A DNA stretch of 64,000 nt from JAAYEA01 sp012689325 (GCA_036841525.1 DAITVZ010000010.1:1-64000), one strand, 5' to 3'; counted from the stretch's first letter, positions 50,136-58,601 are shown. A program made the numbers and translations. Notes: generated from the letters alone by a model not told the origin.

Positions 50136-51101
50136 CTAGATATCCCGCAGGTCCAGCCAGGCGCGTTCTTGATCCGTCAGCTTGACCTCGAAGGCGCGCA
50201 GGTTGTCCGCCAGCTCGTCCCGGCTGGCCGCGCCGACGATGGGATAGACGTTCAGCCCAGAGCCCAACATGAAGGCCAGCACGATCTGCGGCACGTTCAC
50301 GCCCCGCTGCCGCGCCAATTCCGTCGCCCGCGCCAGCCGGCGCAAGTTCACCTCGTGGCAATAGGCCGTCTGCGCGGCGCGATCCAGCGTCGGCGCCATC
50401 TCGGCATAGTTCTCCGGCGTGACGCGCCCGGAAAAGAGCCCCCGCGCCAGGCTCGAATAGGCCAACAGCGGCATCTGGCTGGCGGCGTACCACGCCCGCG
50501 CCGCCTCATGCTGCGGCCCGCTCACCGTCACGCAGCCAGGGCCCCAGGGGTCCAGCACCTGCTCGGCCAGCCCGAAATTGGGGCTGCTGGCGGTGAAGGG
50601 CGTCAGCCCGTGGTCGGCGGCATAGGCGTTGGCCTCGGCGATACGCTGATGGGTCCAGTTGGAGCCGCCAAAGGCGCGCACCTTGCCCGCGCGCAGGTGC
50701 TCGTTCAGCACCTCCACGATCGGCCCCACCGCCACGTCGGGATCGTCGCGGTGCAACAGGTAGACGTCCACATAGTCGGTCCTCAGCCGCGCCAGCGAGT
50801 CGTGGAGGTCCGCCGTCAGGTCAAAGGGGGTCACCCGCTTGCGGTCGGCGTTGTGGTGGCACCCCTTGGTCACGATGAGGACCTGCTCGCGGTTGCCTCG
50901 TTCCTGCATCCACGCGCCGATCCCCCGCTCGCTATTACCCCCGGCATAGACCCACGCCGTGTCCAGCGTGGTGCAACCCAACTCCAGCGCGGCGTCCAGC
51001 AGCGCAAAGCTGCGCTCGCGCTCCCTGATATCGACGATCATCGTCCCCAGCACCAGCCGGGATGCCGGCTTGGCCACGCCGGGGATTACGCCGTATTCCA
51101 T
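50136..51101 (-). CDS. aldo/keto reductase
   Basis: A 321-residue NAD(P)H-linked oxidoreductase. The tetrad is D47 and Y52 (LDTAWVYAGG), K79 (IVTKG) and H117 (YLLHRDD). The cofactor segment IVGAASRDEL lies near the end. ATG 51101 was chosen because AAGGAGA stands 10 nt upstream; the GTG at 51110 is too close to it. It is the second gene of the operon after the Gfo/Idh gene, the same enzyme pair seen in the GH42 operon, although the two reductases are not close paralogs. Confidence 0.87.
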   Translation of the reverse strand: MEYGVIPGVAKPASRLVLGTMIVDIRERERSFALLDAALELGCTTLDTAWVYAGGNSERGIGAWMQERGNREQVLIVTKGCHHNADRKRVTPFDLTADLHDSLARLRTDYVDVYLLHRDDPDVAVGPIVEVLNEHLRAGKVRAFGGSNWTHQRIAEANAYAADHGLTPFTASSPNFGLAEQVLDPWGPGCVTVSGPQHEAARAWYAASQMPLLAYSSLARGLFSGRVTPENYAEMAPTLDRAAQTAYCHEVNLRRLARATELARQRGVNVPQIVLAFMLGSGLNVYPIVGAASRDELADNLRAFEVKLTDQERAWLDLRDI

Positions 51102-51201
51102 GCTTGTCACTCTCCTTGCTCAGTCCGCGCACGCCCATCGCTTTCCGCTCGCACGGGTTCTTGGTCCTGCGATACGCGATCAGCGATCGACCATATGCAC
51201 C

Positions 51202-52173
51202 CTACTCCATCGGATAGCGGACGCCGAGCGACCGTCGCGCCTGCTCCAGCGTCTCGGCAATGGCGATGGACTCGTCCAGTGGCATGACGGCGCTCTCCTT
51301 CTTGCCGGCGCGGAGGCACTCCATCACCTCCATCGCCTCGAAGCGATAGCCCCACTCGCCTTCCCACTCCACCGGCTCCTGGCCCGGCCGGCGCAGGATG
51401 GCCTTGGCGCCATGCCAAAAGGCCGGCAGATAGATCGAGCCTTCCGTGCCGTCGATGCGGGCCTCCTGCGGGGTGCTAACGCGGACAGCGCAGGCAAGCT
51501 GGGCCGCCCGGCCGCCCTCGTAGCCCAGCAGCAGCTCCACCTGCTCGTCCACGCCGGTCTCGCCAACGTGCCCCGTCACCTGCAGCGTCTTGGGCGCGCC
51601 CATGACCATGTAGGCAAAGGCCACCACGTAGACGCCCACGTCCAGCAGTGCGCCGCCGCCCAGCTCGGGGTTCAGCAACCGGCTCTGAGGGTTCCAGGCG
51701 GTGCGGAAGCCAAAGTCGGCGGTGAGCAGCCGCGGCTCGCCGATGGCCCCCTCCGCGAGCCATCTCCGCGCCTGCACCACGGTGGGGTTGAAGCGGGTCC
51801 ACATGGCTTCCATCAGGAACACGCCATTGGCCCGCGCGCATGCGGCCATCTCGCGCACCCGCTGGGCGTTGATCTCCATCGGCTTTTCGCAGAGCACCGC
51901 CTTGCCATGCTCCATGCAGAGGATGGCGTGCTCCTTGTGGAAGGGGTGCGGCGAGGCCACATAGACAGCGTCCACCTCGGGATCGCGGGCCAGCTCCTCA
52001 TAGCTGCCATACGCCCGCTGGAAACCGTGCTTGGCGGCGAACTCGGCGGCGCGCTCCTGCGAGCGCGACCCCACCGCCAGCCGCACGGCGTCCTCCACTT
52101 TGGCCAGATCGGTGGTAAAGAGCCCGGCGATCCGCCCTGGGCCCAGGATGCCCCATCGTATCGGTTTGCTCAT
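51202..52173 (-). CDS. Gfo/Idh/MocA family oxidoreductase
   Basis: A 323-residue NAD(P)-dependent sugar or polyol dehydrogenase of the trans-dihydrodiol dehydrogenase-like type. The nucleotide fold starts with WGILGPGRIAG, the catalytic EKP is at 96-98, and the second domain contains GGGALLDVGVYV. It lacks the cysteine cluster seen in the GH42 operon copy. AAAGGAG lies 6 nt before the ATG. It is the first gene of the minus-strand operon and has its own promoter divergent from the M42 peptidase gene. The substrate is unknown. Confidence 0.88.
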   Translation of the reverse strand: MSKPIRWGILGPGRIAGLFTTDLAKVEDAVRLAVGSRSQERAAEFAAKHGFQRAYGSYEELARDPEVDAVYVASPHPFHKEHAILCMEHGKAVLCEKPMEINAQRVREMAACARANGVFLMEAMWTRFNPTVVQARRWLAEGAIGEPRLLTADFGFRTAWNPQSRLLNPELGGGALLDVGVYVVAFAYMVMGAPKTLQVTGHVGETGVDEQVELLLGYEGGRAAQLACAVRVSTPQEARIDGTEGSIYLPAFWHGAKAILRRPGQEPVEWEGEWGYRFEAMEVMECLRAGKKESAVMPLDESIAIAETLEQARRSLGVRYPME

Positions 52174-52220
52174 GTCGATCTCCTTTGGCGTTCATGCTCC
52201 GGCGCGGCGCGCCGGCCACC

Positions 52221-52248
52221 ATGATACCATCAACCACCGGCGCGGCAA
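52221..52248 (-). promoter_or_regulatory. promoter of the mannosidase/fucosidase operon
   Basis: On the minus strand, TTGCCG (52248-52243) and TATCAT (52226-52221), 16-bp spacer. Confidence 0.55.
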
Positions 52249-52266
52249 AAGAGGGAAGACGATTTG

Positions 52267-52295
52267 TTGCCGCGCCTCGCGAATTGCACTATACT
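52267..52295 (+). promoter_or_regulatory. promoter of the M42 peptidase operon
   Basis: TTGCCG (52267-52272) and TATACT (52290-52295), 17-bp spacer, back to back with the minus-strand promoter. Confidence 0.65.
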
Positions 52296-52370
52296 GGCGC
52301 CGCACCAAGACGTGCTACGCGGGGAGGCGGCCAGCCCCCCACTACCAGGCGCCAGACCAGAGGAGAACGC

Positions 52371-53441
52371 ATGGACCACACCACCAGGCTACTCAAGGAA
52401 CTCACCGAAGCGGCAGGCGTGCCCGGATACGAGGCGCCCGTGCGCGGCGTCGTGCGCCGCTACATGCAGCCGCTGGGCACCCTCTCCACCGACGGCATCG
52501 GCAGCGTGATCTGCCAGCAAGGCCAGTCCGGCCCCCGGGTGATGATCGCCGGCCACATGGACGAGATCGGCTTCATGATCCATCACATCACCGAGGACGG
52601 CTTCCTGCGCTTTCACCCCCTCGGCGGCTGGTGGGACCAGGTGCTGCTGGCCCAGCGCGTTATCGTCAAGACCCACAAGGGCGACGTGCCCGGCGTCATC
52701 GGCGCCAAGCCGCCCCACTTGCTCCCTCCCGACGAGCGCGACAAGATCGTCAAGAAGGACGATATGTACATCGACATCGGCGCCACCAGCAAGGACGAGG
52801 TGGCCGAGATCGGCGTGCGGCTCGGCGACCCGGTCATCCCCGACGCCGATTTCCAGGTGCTGGCCCAAGGCGATCGCTACATGAGCAAGGGCTTTGACGA
52901 CCGCATCGGCGTGGCTCTGGTCATCGACACCCTCCGCCACTTTGCTGGGGCGGCGCACCCCAACGCGATCTATGGCGCGGCCACGGTGATGGAGGAGGTC
53001 GGGCTGCGCGGGGCCAAGACCAGCGCCGAGGCGATCAACCCGGACGTGTGCATCGTCTTGGAGTCGGATATCTGCGGCGATCTGCCCGGCATCAAGCCCG
53101 AGACCTCCAGCATCAAGCTGGGCAAAGGCCCTTCGATGCTTCTGCTGGACGCGCGCATGATCCCCAACCTCGCGCTGCGCGACCTGGTCATCGAGACGGC
53201 GGAGGCGCTGGGCATCCCCTTGCAGCTTTCCGCGCTCACCGGCGGCGCCACCGATGGCGGCATCGTCCATCTCCATCGCACGGGCGTGCCCACGGTGGTG
53301 TTGGCCGTACCGGCGAGGCACATCCACAGCCACTCGGCGATCATCCACCGCGCCGACTATGACCGAGCGCTCCAACTGCTCATCGGCCTGGTTGGGCGCC
53401 TCGACGCGGCGACGGTCGCCAGCCTGACCCAGTACCCCTGA
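52371..53441 (+). CDS. M42 family aminopeptidase/glucanase-like metallohydrolase
   Basis: A 356-residue cytoplasmic dinuclear metalloenzyme of the M42 group (FrvX, TET aminopeptidases). Visible ligands and catalytic residues: H62 and D64 in AGHMDEIG, D176/D177 in GFDDRIG, E208/E209 in VMEEVGLRG, and a late His in PARHIHSHS. These enzymes form dodecameric tetrahedral shells and trim peptides; some were first described as endoglucanases. AGAGGAG precedes the ATG at 52371. It is first in a tight operon with two lipid-synthesis genes. Confidence 0.9.
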   Translation: MDHTTRLLKELTEAAGVPGYEAPVRGVVRRYMQPLGTLSTDGIGSVICQQGQSGPRVMIAGHMDEIGFMIHHITEDGFLRFHPLGGWWDQVLLAQRVIVKTHKGDVPGVIGAKPPHLLPPDERDKIVKKDDMYIDIGATSKDEVAEIGVRLGDPVIPDADFQVLAQGDRYMSKGFDDRIGVALVIDTLRHFAGAAHPNAIYGAATVMEEVGLRGAKTSAEAINPDVCIVLESDICGDLPGIKPETSSIKLGKGPSMLLLDARMIPNLALRDLVIETAEALGIPLQLSALTGGATDGGIVHLHRTGVPTVVLAVPARHIHSHSAIIHRADYDRALQLLIGLVGRLDAATVASLTQYP

Positions 53442-53451
53442 GAGGTGCCCC

Positions 53452-54135
53452 ATGGCGCAGACGCAACCCAAACACCGGCTCAACGTAGCGAATCTGATCA
53501 CCGTCTCGCGGTTTCCCGTCCTGGTGCTGGTCGTGGTGATGCTCTACCACGGCAGCGCGCTGATCCGGCTCCTCGCCGCCCCCGCCATCCTCGTCCTGAT
53601 CCTCATGGACACGCTGGATGGGGTGGTGGCGCGGCGACGGCATGAGGAGACGCTGGTGGGCAGCGCCCTGGACATCGCCGCCGACCGCGCCGTCGAGGTG
53701 GTTCTTTGGATCGTCTACGCCTCGCTGGGGCTGATCTCGCTGGCCATACCCGTCACCTTTGTCATCCGCGGCGCCCTCACCGACTCGATCCGCAACGTGG
53801 CCCTGCAGCATGGCAAATCGGCGCACAGCATGATGCGCACCGGCATCGGGCATTGGCTGGTCGCTTCGTCGCCCATGCGCACCGGCTATGCCGTGGTCAA
53901 GATCGTCGCGTTCATCACCCTGGCGATCGCGCTCTCCATGGCCTCGCCTGGCGGCAGCAGCCCGCTGGAGCCCCTGGTCCGGACCGTGGCCAATGTGGCG
54001 ACCTGGCTCTCGCTGGTCCTCTGTATCCTGCGCGGGTTGCCGGTGATCATGGAGATGCCCAAGCTCTTTTCTTCGTCGGACCTTGTCGCCGCGCCCGAGC
54101 ACAAGCGCCAAACGCCGGCCAGGCCAGGGGAATAG
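53452..54135 (+). CDS. CDP-alcohol phosphatidyltransferase
   Basis: A 227-residue membrane enzyme that swaps CMP of a CDP-lipid for an alcohol head group. The family signature D-x2-DG-x2-AR-x8-G-x3-D-x3-D is complete (DTLDGVVARRR to GSALDIAADRA). About six membrane helices are visible. The product could be phosphatidylinositol phosphate, phosphatidylglycerol phosphate or a related lipid. The following acyltransferase recalls the actinobacterial pgsA-patA order of phosphatidylinositol mannoside synthesis, but no mannosyltransferase follows. It starts 10 nt after the peptidase stop. Confidence 0.87.
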   Translation: MAQTQPKHRLNVANLITVSRFPVLVLVVVMLYHGSALIRLLAAPAILVLILMDTLDGVVARRRHEETLVGSALDIAADRAVEVVLWIVYASLGLISLAIPVTFVIRGALTDSIRNVALQHGKSAHSMMRTGIGHWLVASSPMRTGYAVVKIVAFITLAIALSMASPGGSSPLEPLVRTVANVATWLSLVLCILRGLPVIMEMPKLFSSSDLVAAPEHKRQTPARPGE

Positions 54136-54141
54136 CCGCCT

Positions 54142-55044
54142 ATGCGATTCCAGGATCTCTTTCATGGTGAACGCCTAACCGAGGTCGGCCTCTTTATCGG
54201 CCACCACATGCCCACCTGGTTCGGCCATGCGCTGGCCAGAGTGGTGTCCTGGTTCATCTGCCTCTTTCGGCCGGCCATCTATGGCGTCGTCGCCGCCAAC
54301 CTCCGGCAGATCTTGGGCCCTGGCGCCCGCAGCAAGGATATGCGGACCGTGGCCTGCCGGCTTTTCTACCACGCCGGACAGACCTATTACGACTTTTACC
54401 ACGTCCTGGACGCGCCGCGCGAGTCGCTGCCGGACATGATGCCGCTGGACGCGCCGCTGATGGAGATGATCGCCGCGGAGCGGGCGCAGGGCCATGGGGT
54501 GCTGCTTGCGGTGGCCCACATGAGCAACTTTGACCTGGCCGCGCTCTCTTTGGGCGCGCGGGGCCTGTCCGCCCAAGTGCTCTCCCTGTCCAGGCCCCCG
54601 GGCGGCTTCACCATCCTCAACCGCATCCGGGCCCAGGCTGGGCACGAGATGACGCCCATCAGCCCGCAGGCCCTGCGGCAAGCCATCCAGCGCCTCAAGC
54701 AAGGCGGAATCGTGGTCACGGCCCTGGATCGCCCGGTGCCAGAGGATGAGCCGACCGTCGAGTTCTTTGGCCGGCGCTCGTACCTGGGCACCGGCCCCGC
54801 GCGGCTGTCCCTGGCCACCGGCGCGACGCTCATCGTGGTCAGTCCCTATTACGTCCCGCGGCAGGGCTACCGGCTGGCCGTTCTCGGCCCCATCGAGGTG
54901 GCGCGCAGCGGCGACCGCACGCACGACGTCGCGGTCACCATGGCGCGATTGGCTGGCATCCTGGAGGAGCTCGTGCGCCCGCGCCCCCATCAGTGGTTGA
55001 TGTTCTACCCGGTTTGGCCCCCAGCGGACGCGCCCGAGGTTTAG
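54142..55044 (+). CDS. LPLAT superfamily lipid acyltransferase (HtrB/PatA-like)
   Basis: A 300-residue acyltransferase of the lauroyl/PIM acyltransferase group. The catalytic H-x4-D is H126-MSNF-D131 in VAHMSNFDLA. Later conserved pieces are VTALDRPVPEDEPTVEFFGR and a VVSPYYVPR strand. A hydrophobic N-terminal helix anchors it to the membrane. It starts 6 nt after the CDP-alcohol transferase gene, so the two probably act on one lipid pathway. Its TAG stop overlaps the stop of the convergent DUF1232 gene. Confidence 0.82.
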   Translation: MRFQDLFHGERLTEVGLFIGHHMPTWFGHALARVVSWFICLFRPAIYGVVAANLRQILGPGARSKDMRTVACRLFYHAGQTYYDFYHVLDAPRESLPDMMPLDAPLMEMIAAERAQGHGVLLAVAHMSNFDLAALSLGARGLSAQVLSLSRPPGGFTILNRIRAQAGHEMTPISPQALRQAIQRLKQGGIVVTALDRPVPEDEPTVEFFGRRSYLGTGPARLSLATGATLIVVSPYYVPRQGYRLAVLGPIEVARSGDRTHDVAVTMARLAGILEELVRPRPHQWLMFYPVWPPADAPEV

Positions 55045-55427
55045 CGCAGCGCCCGCCAGACGAGCCAGATGGTCAGCGCGGCCAGGGCGAGCCAGACCAG
55101 GACCACCAGCGCCGCCACGGCCTTAGTCTTGCCCATCTGCATGCTCATGTGGGCGGCCCGCATGCGGCAATCAGCCATCACCGGCTCGGGCACCAGCTTG
55201 ATCGCCACGATGATGCCCAGCGGGACCAGGATGAGATCGTCCAGCGAGCCCAAGAAGGGGATAAAGTCGGGGATCAGATCGATGGGGCTGACCGCATAGA
55301 GCACCACCAGCGCCGCCAGCGCTTTGGCATACCAGGGCGTGCGGCGGTCGCGGACAGCCAGGTACAGCGCCAGGGTCTCGGCTCGGAGCACATCAGCGCG
55401 GTCGCGCCAGGAAGCGAGCCAACCCAT
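55041..55427 (-). CDS. DUF1232 (YkvA-like) membrane protein
   Basis: A 128-residue protein. The DUF1232 core YAVSPIDLIPDFIPFLGSLD is unmistakable, and two or three membrane segments surround it; the last lies at the C-terminus. Function is unknown. ATG 55427 was chosen because it overlaps the rhomboid stop as TGATG, a coupling arrangement; the GTG start at 55499 would overlap the rhomboid gene by 73 nt. Second gene of a two-gene membrane operon. Confidence 0.78.
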   Translation of the reverse strand: MGWLASWRDRADVLRAETLALYLAVRDRRTPWYAKALAALVVLYAVSPIDLIPDFIPFLGSLDDLILVPLGIIVAIKLVPEPVMADCRMRAAHMSMQMGKTKAVAALVVLVWLALAALTIWLVWRALR

Positions 55428-56149
55428 CAGCGATCGTAGGAGCGCGGGTAGCGCGAGTATGGATCCTGGTAGCCGCTGGCTAGGCGGCGGGGCTGGCACC
55501 CCGTGAGCCGGCAGAGCCCGCCCACCACCAGGCCCAATACAAAGCCCCCGATATGGGCGAACCAGGCCACGCCTCCCGTCTGGGTAATCCCCAGCGAGGC
55601 CACCCCGCTAAAGAACTGCAGCACGAACCAACTCCCCAGCACCAGCACCGCGGGCAGGCTCACCAGCCGCGCGAAAAAGCCGAAAAAGACCAGCGATTCC
55701 ACCCTCGCCGTCGGGTAAAAGACCATGTACGCCCCCAGCATCCCGGCGATGGCCCCGCTGGCGCCGATGGCGGGGACCTGCGAGTCGGGAGCCACGGCCA
55801 CCTGCGCCAGCGCCGCGCCCACCCCGCAGGCCAGATAGACAATCAGGTAACGGGCATGGCCCAGCGCATCCTCCACGTTGTCGCCAAAGATGAGCAGGTA
55901 GAGCATATTGCTCAGGATGTGCATCCAGCCCCCGTGCATGAACATCGACGTGATCAGCGTCATGGCGGCGGCCAGGTCCAGCTCGTTCACGATCCGATAC
56001 GGCACGACGCCCCACTCCATGAACCGAGCGTTCCGGGCTTGCTCCGGCAGCATCACCTCGTAGAGGAACACCAAGACGTTAATGGCAATGATCAGGATGG
56101 TCAGCACCGGCCGCCGGTGGGTCGGGTTGATGTCTCGCACAGGGATCAT
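55427..56149 (-). CDS. rhomboid family intramembrane serine protease
   Basis: A 240-residue membrane protease with about six helices. The catalytic serine is S131 in GASGAIAG and the catalytic histidine is H199 in AHIGGF. HGGWMHILSNMLYL in the second helix region is the conserved oxyanion and asparagine segment. The C-terminal tail is basic and Tyr-rich (RYPRSYDR). AAGGAGA precedes the ATG. It cleaves membrane proteins within or near the bilayer; the substrate is unknown. It is translationally coupled to the DUF1232 gene. Confidence 0.9.
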   Translation of the reverse strand: MIPVRDINPTHRRPVLTILIIAINVLVFLYEVMLPEQARNARFMEWGVVPYRIVNELDLAAAMTLITSMFMHGGWMHILSNMLYLLIFGDNVEDALGHARYLIVYLACGVGAALAQVAVAPDSQVPAIGASGAIAGMLGAYMVFYPTARVESLVFFGFFARLVSLPAVLVLGSWFVLQFFSGVASLGITQTGGVAWFAHIGGFVLGLVVGGLCRLTGCQPRRLASGYQDPYSRYPRSYDR

Positions 56150-56201
56150 CGCGCTTCTCCTTCCATACCTTGCTCGCGGGTGGCCGCAGAGCGACGTCTC
56201 C

Positions 56202-56231
56202 AGTATAGCACGTTTGCCCCTCCGCCGCTAA
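56202..56231 (-). promoter_or_regulatory. weak promoter of the rhomboid operon
   Basis: On the minus strand, TATACT (56207-56202) with a poor TTAGCG -35 at 18 bp (56231-56226). Confidence 0.4.
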
Positions 56232-56250
56232 CCGCAAGCCCCCCGTCCGA

Positions 56251-56278
56251 TTGCCGCAAGCCGCGGCCCGGCTATAAT
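56251..56278 (+). promoter_or_regulatory. promoter of the zinc dehydrogenase gene
   Basis: TTGCCG (56251-56256) and TATAAT (56273-56278), 16-bp spacer. Confidence 0.7.
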
Positions 56279-56314
56279 AGAGCCACGCAACCCATGCGAG
56301 AGAAGGAGGCCCCC

Positions 56315-57355
56315 ATGACCATGGTTAACCGCGCGCTCCTGCTGGACGCCCAGCACAGGCTGTGGATTGAGGAGCGCCCCGTGCCCGAGCCCGCCGAGGG
56401 TGAGGTGTTGGTGCGCATCCGCGCCAACGGCATCTGCGGCTCGGACATTCACTTTTACGAGCGGGGCGCGCTCGGCCCCTATACCGTGCAAGAGCCCTAT
56501 ACCCCTGGCCACGAGGCCGCCGGCGAGATTGTCGCGCTGGGTCAGGACGTGACCCGGCGCCGCGTCGGCCAGGCCGTCTGCATCGAGCCGGGGATCCCCT
56601 GCCGTCGCTGCCGCTACTGCAAGATGGGCCGCTATAACCAGTGCCGCGACGTCCGCTTCCTCTCCGTGCCGGGGATCGACGGGACCTTTTGCGATTACGT
56701 CGCCGTGCCTTGGGATTTCGCGCACCCCCTGCCGGAGGGCATGACCTGGGAGCAGGGCGCCGCCATCGAGCCGGTGGCCGTGGCGGTCCACGCCGTCAAC
56801 CGCGCCAGGGTCGCCCCCGGCGCCACCGTCGCCGTGCTGGGCGCCGGGCCCATCGGGCTGCTGGTCGCCGAGGCCGCGCTGGCCGCCGGCGCCGGAAAGG
56901 TCATCACCCTGGACCGCCAGGCCTCCCGCTTGGCCCAGGCCGCCGCGCTGGGCGCCCAGACCGTCAACATCGCCACGGAGGACGCCTTGCTGGCCGTGCT
57001 GGCGCTGACCGAGGGGGAGGGCGCCGACTATACCTTCGAGGCGGCAGGACACTCCTCAGCCACCATGCTCGCCCCCGAAATCACCGCCATGGCCGGGGTC
57101 ATCACCCAGGTCGGCTGGCCCGAGATCGAGCGCGTCCCCTACAAGATCGAGACCATCCTGGCGAAAGAGCTGGACCTGCGCGGCGTGAACCGCTACGCCA
57201 ACGCCTTCCCGCCGGCCATCAGCCTGGTGGCGCGCGGCGCCATCCGCGTGGAGCCGATCATCACCCACCGCTTCCCGCTGGAACGCGCGCCGGAGGCCTT
57301 TGCCTTCGCCCACGAACACCCCGAGCAAGTGATCAAGGTGATGGTGCTCAACTAG
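56315..57355 (+). CDS. zinc-dependent polyol dehydrogenase (MDR family)
   Basis: A 346-residue medium-chain dehydrogenase of the sorbitol/xylitol dehydrogenase type. Catalytic zinc ligands are C and D in GICGSDIHFYERG and the His-Glu in PGHEAAGE. The structural zinc cysteines appear as CRRCRYCKMGRYNQC. The NAD domain has VAVLGAGPIGLLVA, and the strand-ending Asp of TLDRQ favours NAD over NADP. AGAAGGAGG stands before ATG 56315. It should oxidise a polyol such as sorbitol or xylitol to a ketose. It stands alone between its promoter and a terminator. Confidence 0.9.
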   Translation: MTMVNRALLLDAQHRLWIEERPVPEPAEGEVLVRIRANGICGSDIHFYERGALGPYTVQEPYTPGHEAAGEIVALGQDVTRRRVGQAVCIEPGIPCRRCRYCKMGRYNQCRDVRFLSVPGIDGTFCDYVAVPWDFAHPLPEGMTWEQGAAIEPVAVAVHAVNRARVAPGATVAVLGAGPIGLLVAEAALAAGAGKVITLDRQASRLAQAAALGAQTVNIATEDALLAVLALTEGEGADYTFEAAGHSSATMLAPEITAMAGVITQVGWPEIERVPYKIETILAKELDLRGVNRYANAFPPAISLVARGAIRVEPIITHRFPLERAPEAFAFAHEHPEQVIKVMVLN

Positions 57356-57360
57356 GACAA

Positions 57361-57386
57361 AGCGGGTGGGGCCTCCCCCACCCGCT
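57361..57386. terminator. terminator between convergent genes
   Basis: Perfect 11-bp stem (57361-57371 with 57376-57386), 4-nt loop, followed by CTCTTG. It lies between the dehydrogenase and the nitroreductase genes. Confidence 0.7.
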
Positions 57387-57396
57387 CTCTTGCCTA

Positions 57397-57978
57397 TCAG
57401 CCGATCTTGGTCAGAAGCACCTCGTCCAGCGTGCGCTTCGGGACGTGGTGTACCTGTTTTTCGTCGCGGTAGTACTTGATGTCGCCGCTCGGCCCCACCG
57501 GCTCCAGCACCACTTGCTCCACTGGAACGCCCAGCGCCAGCACCAGCGAGATGGCGTAACGCTCAGGGATGGCAAAGAGCTTGCGAATCTCGTCGCGGTT
57601 GATCGCCCCCAACATGCAGCCGCCCAACCCGACCTCCGTCGCGCCCAGCATGATCGTCTGGGCGGCGATGCCGACATCGGTGGCCGCTTCCTTGTTGATC
57701 TCGGTGTCGGTGAGCATGACGACATAGCCCGTCGGCCGCTCGCCCTCCGCGGGGCCGCCCCACCCTTGCAGGTAGCCCGCCCAACGCAGGTGGGCAAAGA
57801 GCTTGGCGTTGGCCTCCCCCTCCGCGCAGACAATGTATTTGAGCGGCTGGCGGTTGGCGGCGGAGCCGGCCTGCCGCGCCATGTCCACGAGCTGGACCAG
57901 CGTCTCGGCGGCGATCGGTTTGCCCTGGTCGAAGCGGCGATAGCTGCGGGTCTTGAGCACCATCTCTTTCAGCTTCAT
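57397..57978 (-). CDS. nitroreductase family flavoprotein
   Basis: A 193-residue FMN-dependent oxidoreductase. The N-terminal TRSYRRFDQGKPI and the SAANRQPLKY segment match the FMN-binding arginine and Ser/Asn/Gln positions of nitroreductases. GIAAQTIMLGATEVGLGGCMLGAIN is the typical central helix with substrate-facing loop. It would be a dimer using NAD(P)H. ATG 57978 was chosen with AAGGAGG upstream. It follows a flavin-reductase-like gene at 26 nt, so the pair may share flavin chemistry. Confidence 0.88.
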   Translation of the reverse strand: MKLKEMVLKTRSYRRFDQGKPIAAETLVQLVDMARQAGSAANRQPLKYIVCAEGEANAKLFAHLRWAGYLQGWGGPAEGERPTGYVVMLTDTEINKEAATDVGIAAQTIMLGATEVGLGGCMLGAINRDEIRKLFAIPERYAISLVLALGVPVEQVVLEPVGPSGDIKYYRDEKQVHHVPKRTLDEVLLTKIG

Positions 57979-58004
57979 GTTGCCTCCTTGGGTTGGGTGA
58001 GGTT

Positions 58005-58601
58005 CTAGTTGTTCTCCACATCCTCGGGCCACGGCCGAAAGCGGTCCACCGGGCAGGAGGCGAATTCGTCTCGTTCGGCGTACAGGATGCTGCCCTCATA
58101 GATATCCGCCACATCCTCGACCGAAGCCGCGACCACCTGTCCCACGATGACCACCAGCTCGCCCTTTTCGCGCATCTCGGTGGCGCGGTGCCAGAGCAGC
58201 GCGCACTCCAGGTGGGCCACGCACTGGGCAATGCGCGGCGGCTTGACCTGCGTCGAGGGGATCGGCGTCAAGCCGATGGTGGAGACTTCGTTCAGCGTCG
58301 GGCCACGCTTGGCCCGCCCCGCCTGGATCACCTGATCGATCAGATCCACCCTGGGATAGTTGAACACGAACTCGCCCTGGGTCAGGATGTTGCGATAGGT
58401 GTCATGGTAAGAAGCGCACTGCATCATGACCATGTTCGAGCCCACCGGCGTGTTCCAGGTGTTGACCTCCACCGCCACATGGCCGGTCTCGCTCATCGTC
58501 GTCACCAGCGCCACATGGCTAAAGTAGCCCACCTGCTTCCACAGCCAATTCAGGGGCATCTGCCCCTTCAACGCCGGATCAAGCTGGATATCGCGCTTCA
58601 T
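58005..58601 (-). CDS. flavin reductase-like FMN-binding protein
   Basis: A 198-residue split-barrel flavoprotein of the flavin reductase/DIM6-NTAB family. Features include the N-terminal SHVALVTTMSETGHVAVE strand pair, the SNMVMMQCASYHDTYRNI segment where FMN phosphate normally binds, and GEFVFNYPRVDLIDQV. The later ALLWHRATEMREKGELVVIVG is a typical closing part. ATG 58601 was chosen with GAGGAGG upstream; the longer frame starts before the promoter. First gene of a two-gene operon with the nitroreductase gene. Confidence 0.8.
   Translation of the reverse strand: MKRDIQLDPALKGQMPLNWLWKQVGYFSHVALVTTMSETGHVAVEVNTWNTPVGSNMVMMQCASYHDTYRNILTQGEFVFNYPRVDLIDQVIQAGRAKRGPTLNEVSTIGLTPIPSTQVKPPRIAQCVAHLECALLWHRATEMREKGELVVIVGQVVAASVEDVADIYEGSILYAERDEFASCPVDRFRPWPEDVENN

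Noticed and set aside
47068..50493. Longer GH38 reading extending to 50493
   Set aside because: The extra residues overlap the aldo/keto reductase in another frame; conserved GH38 sequence begins at the ATG at 50112.
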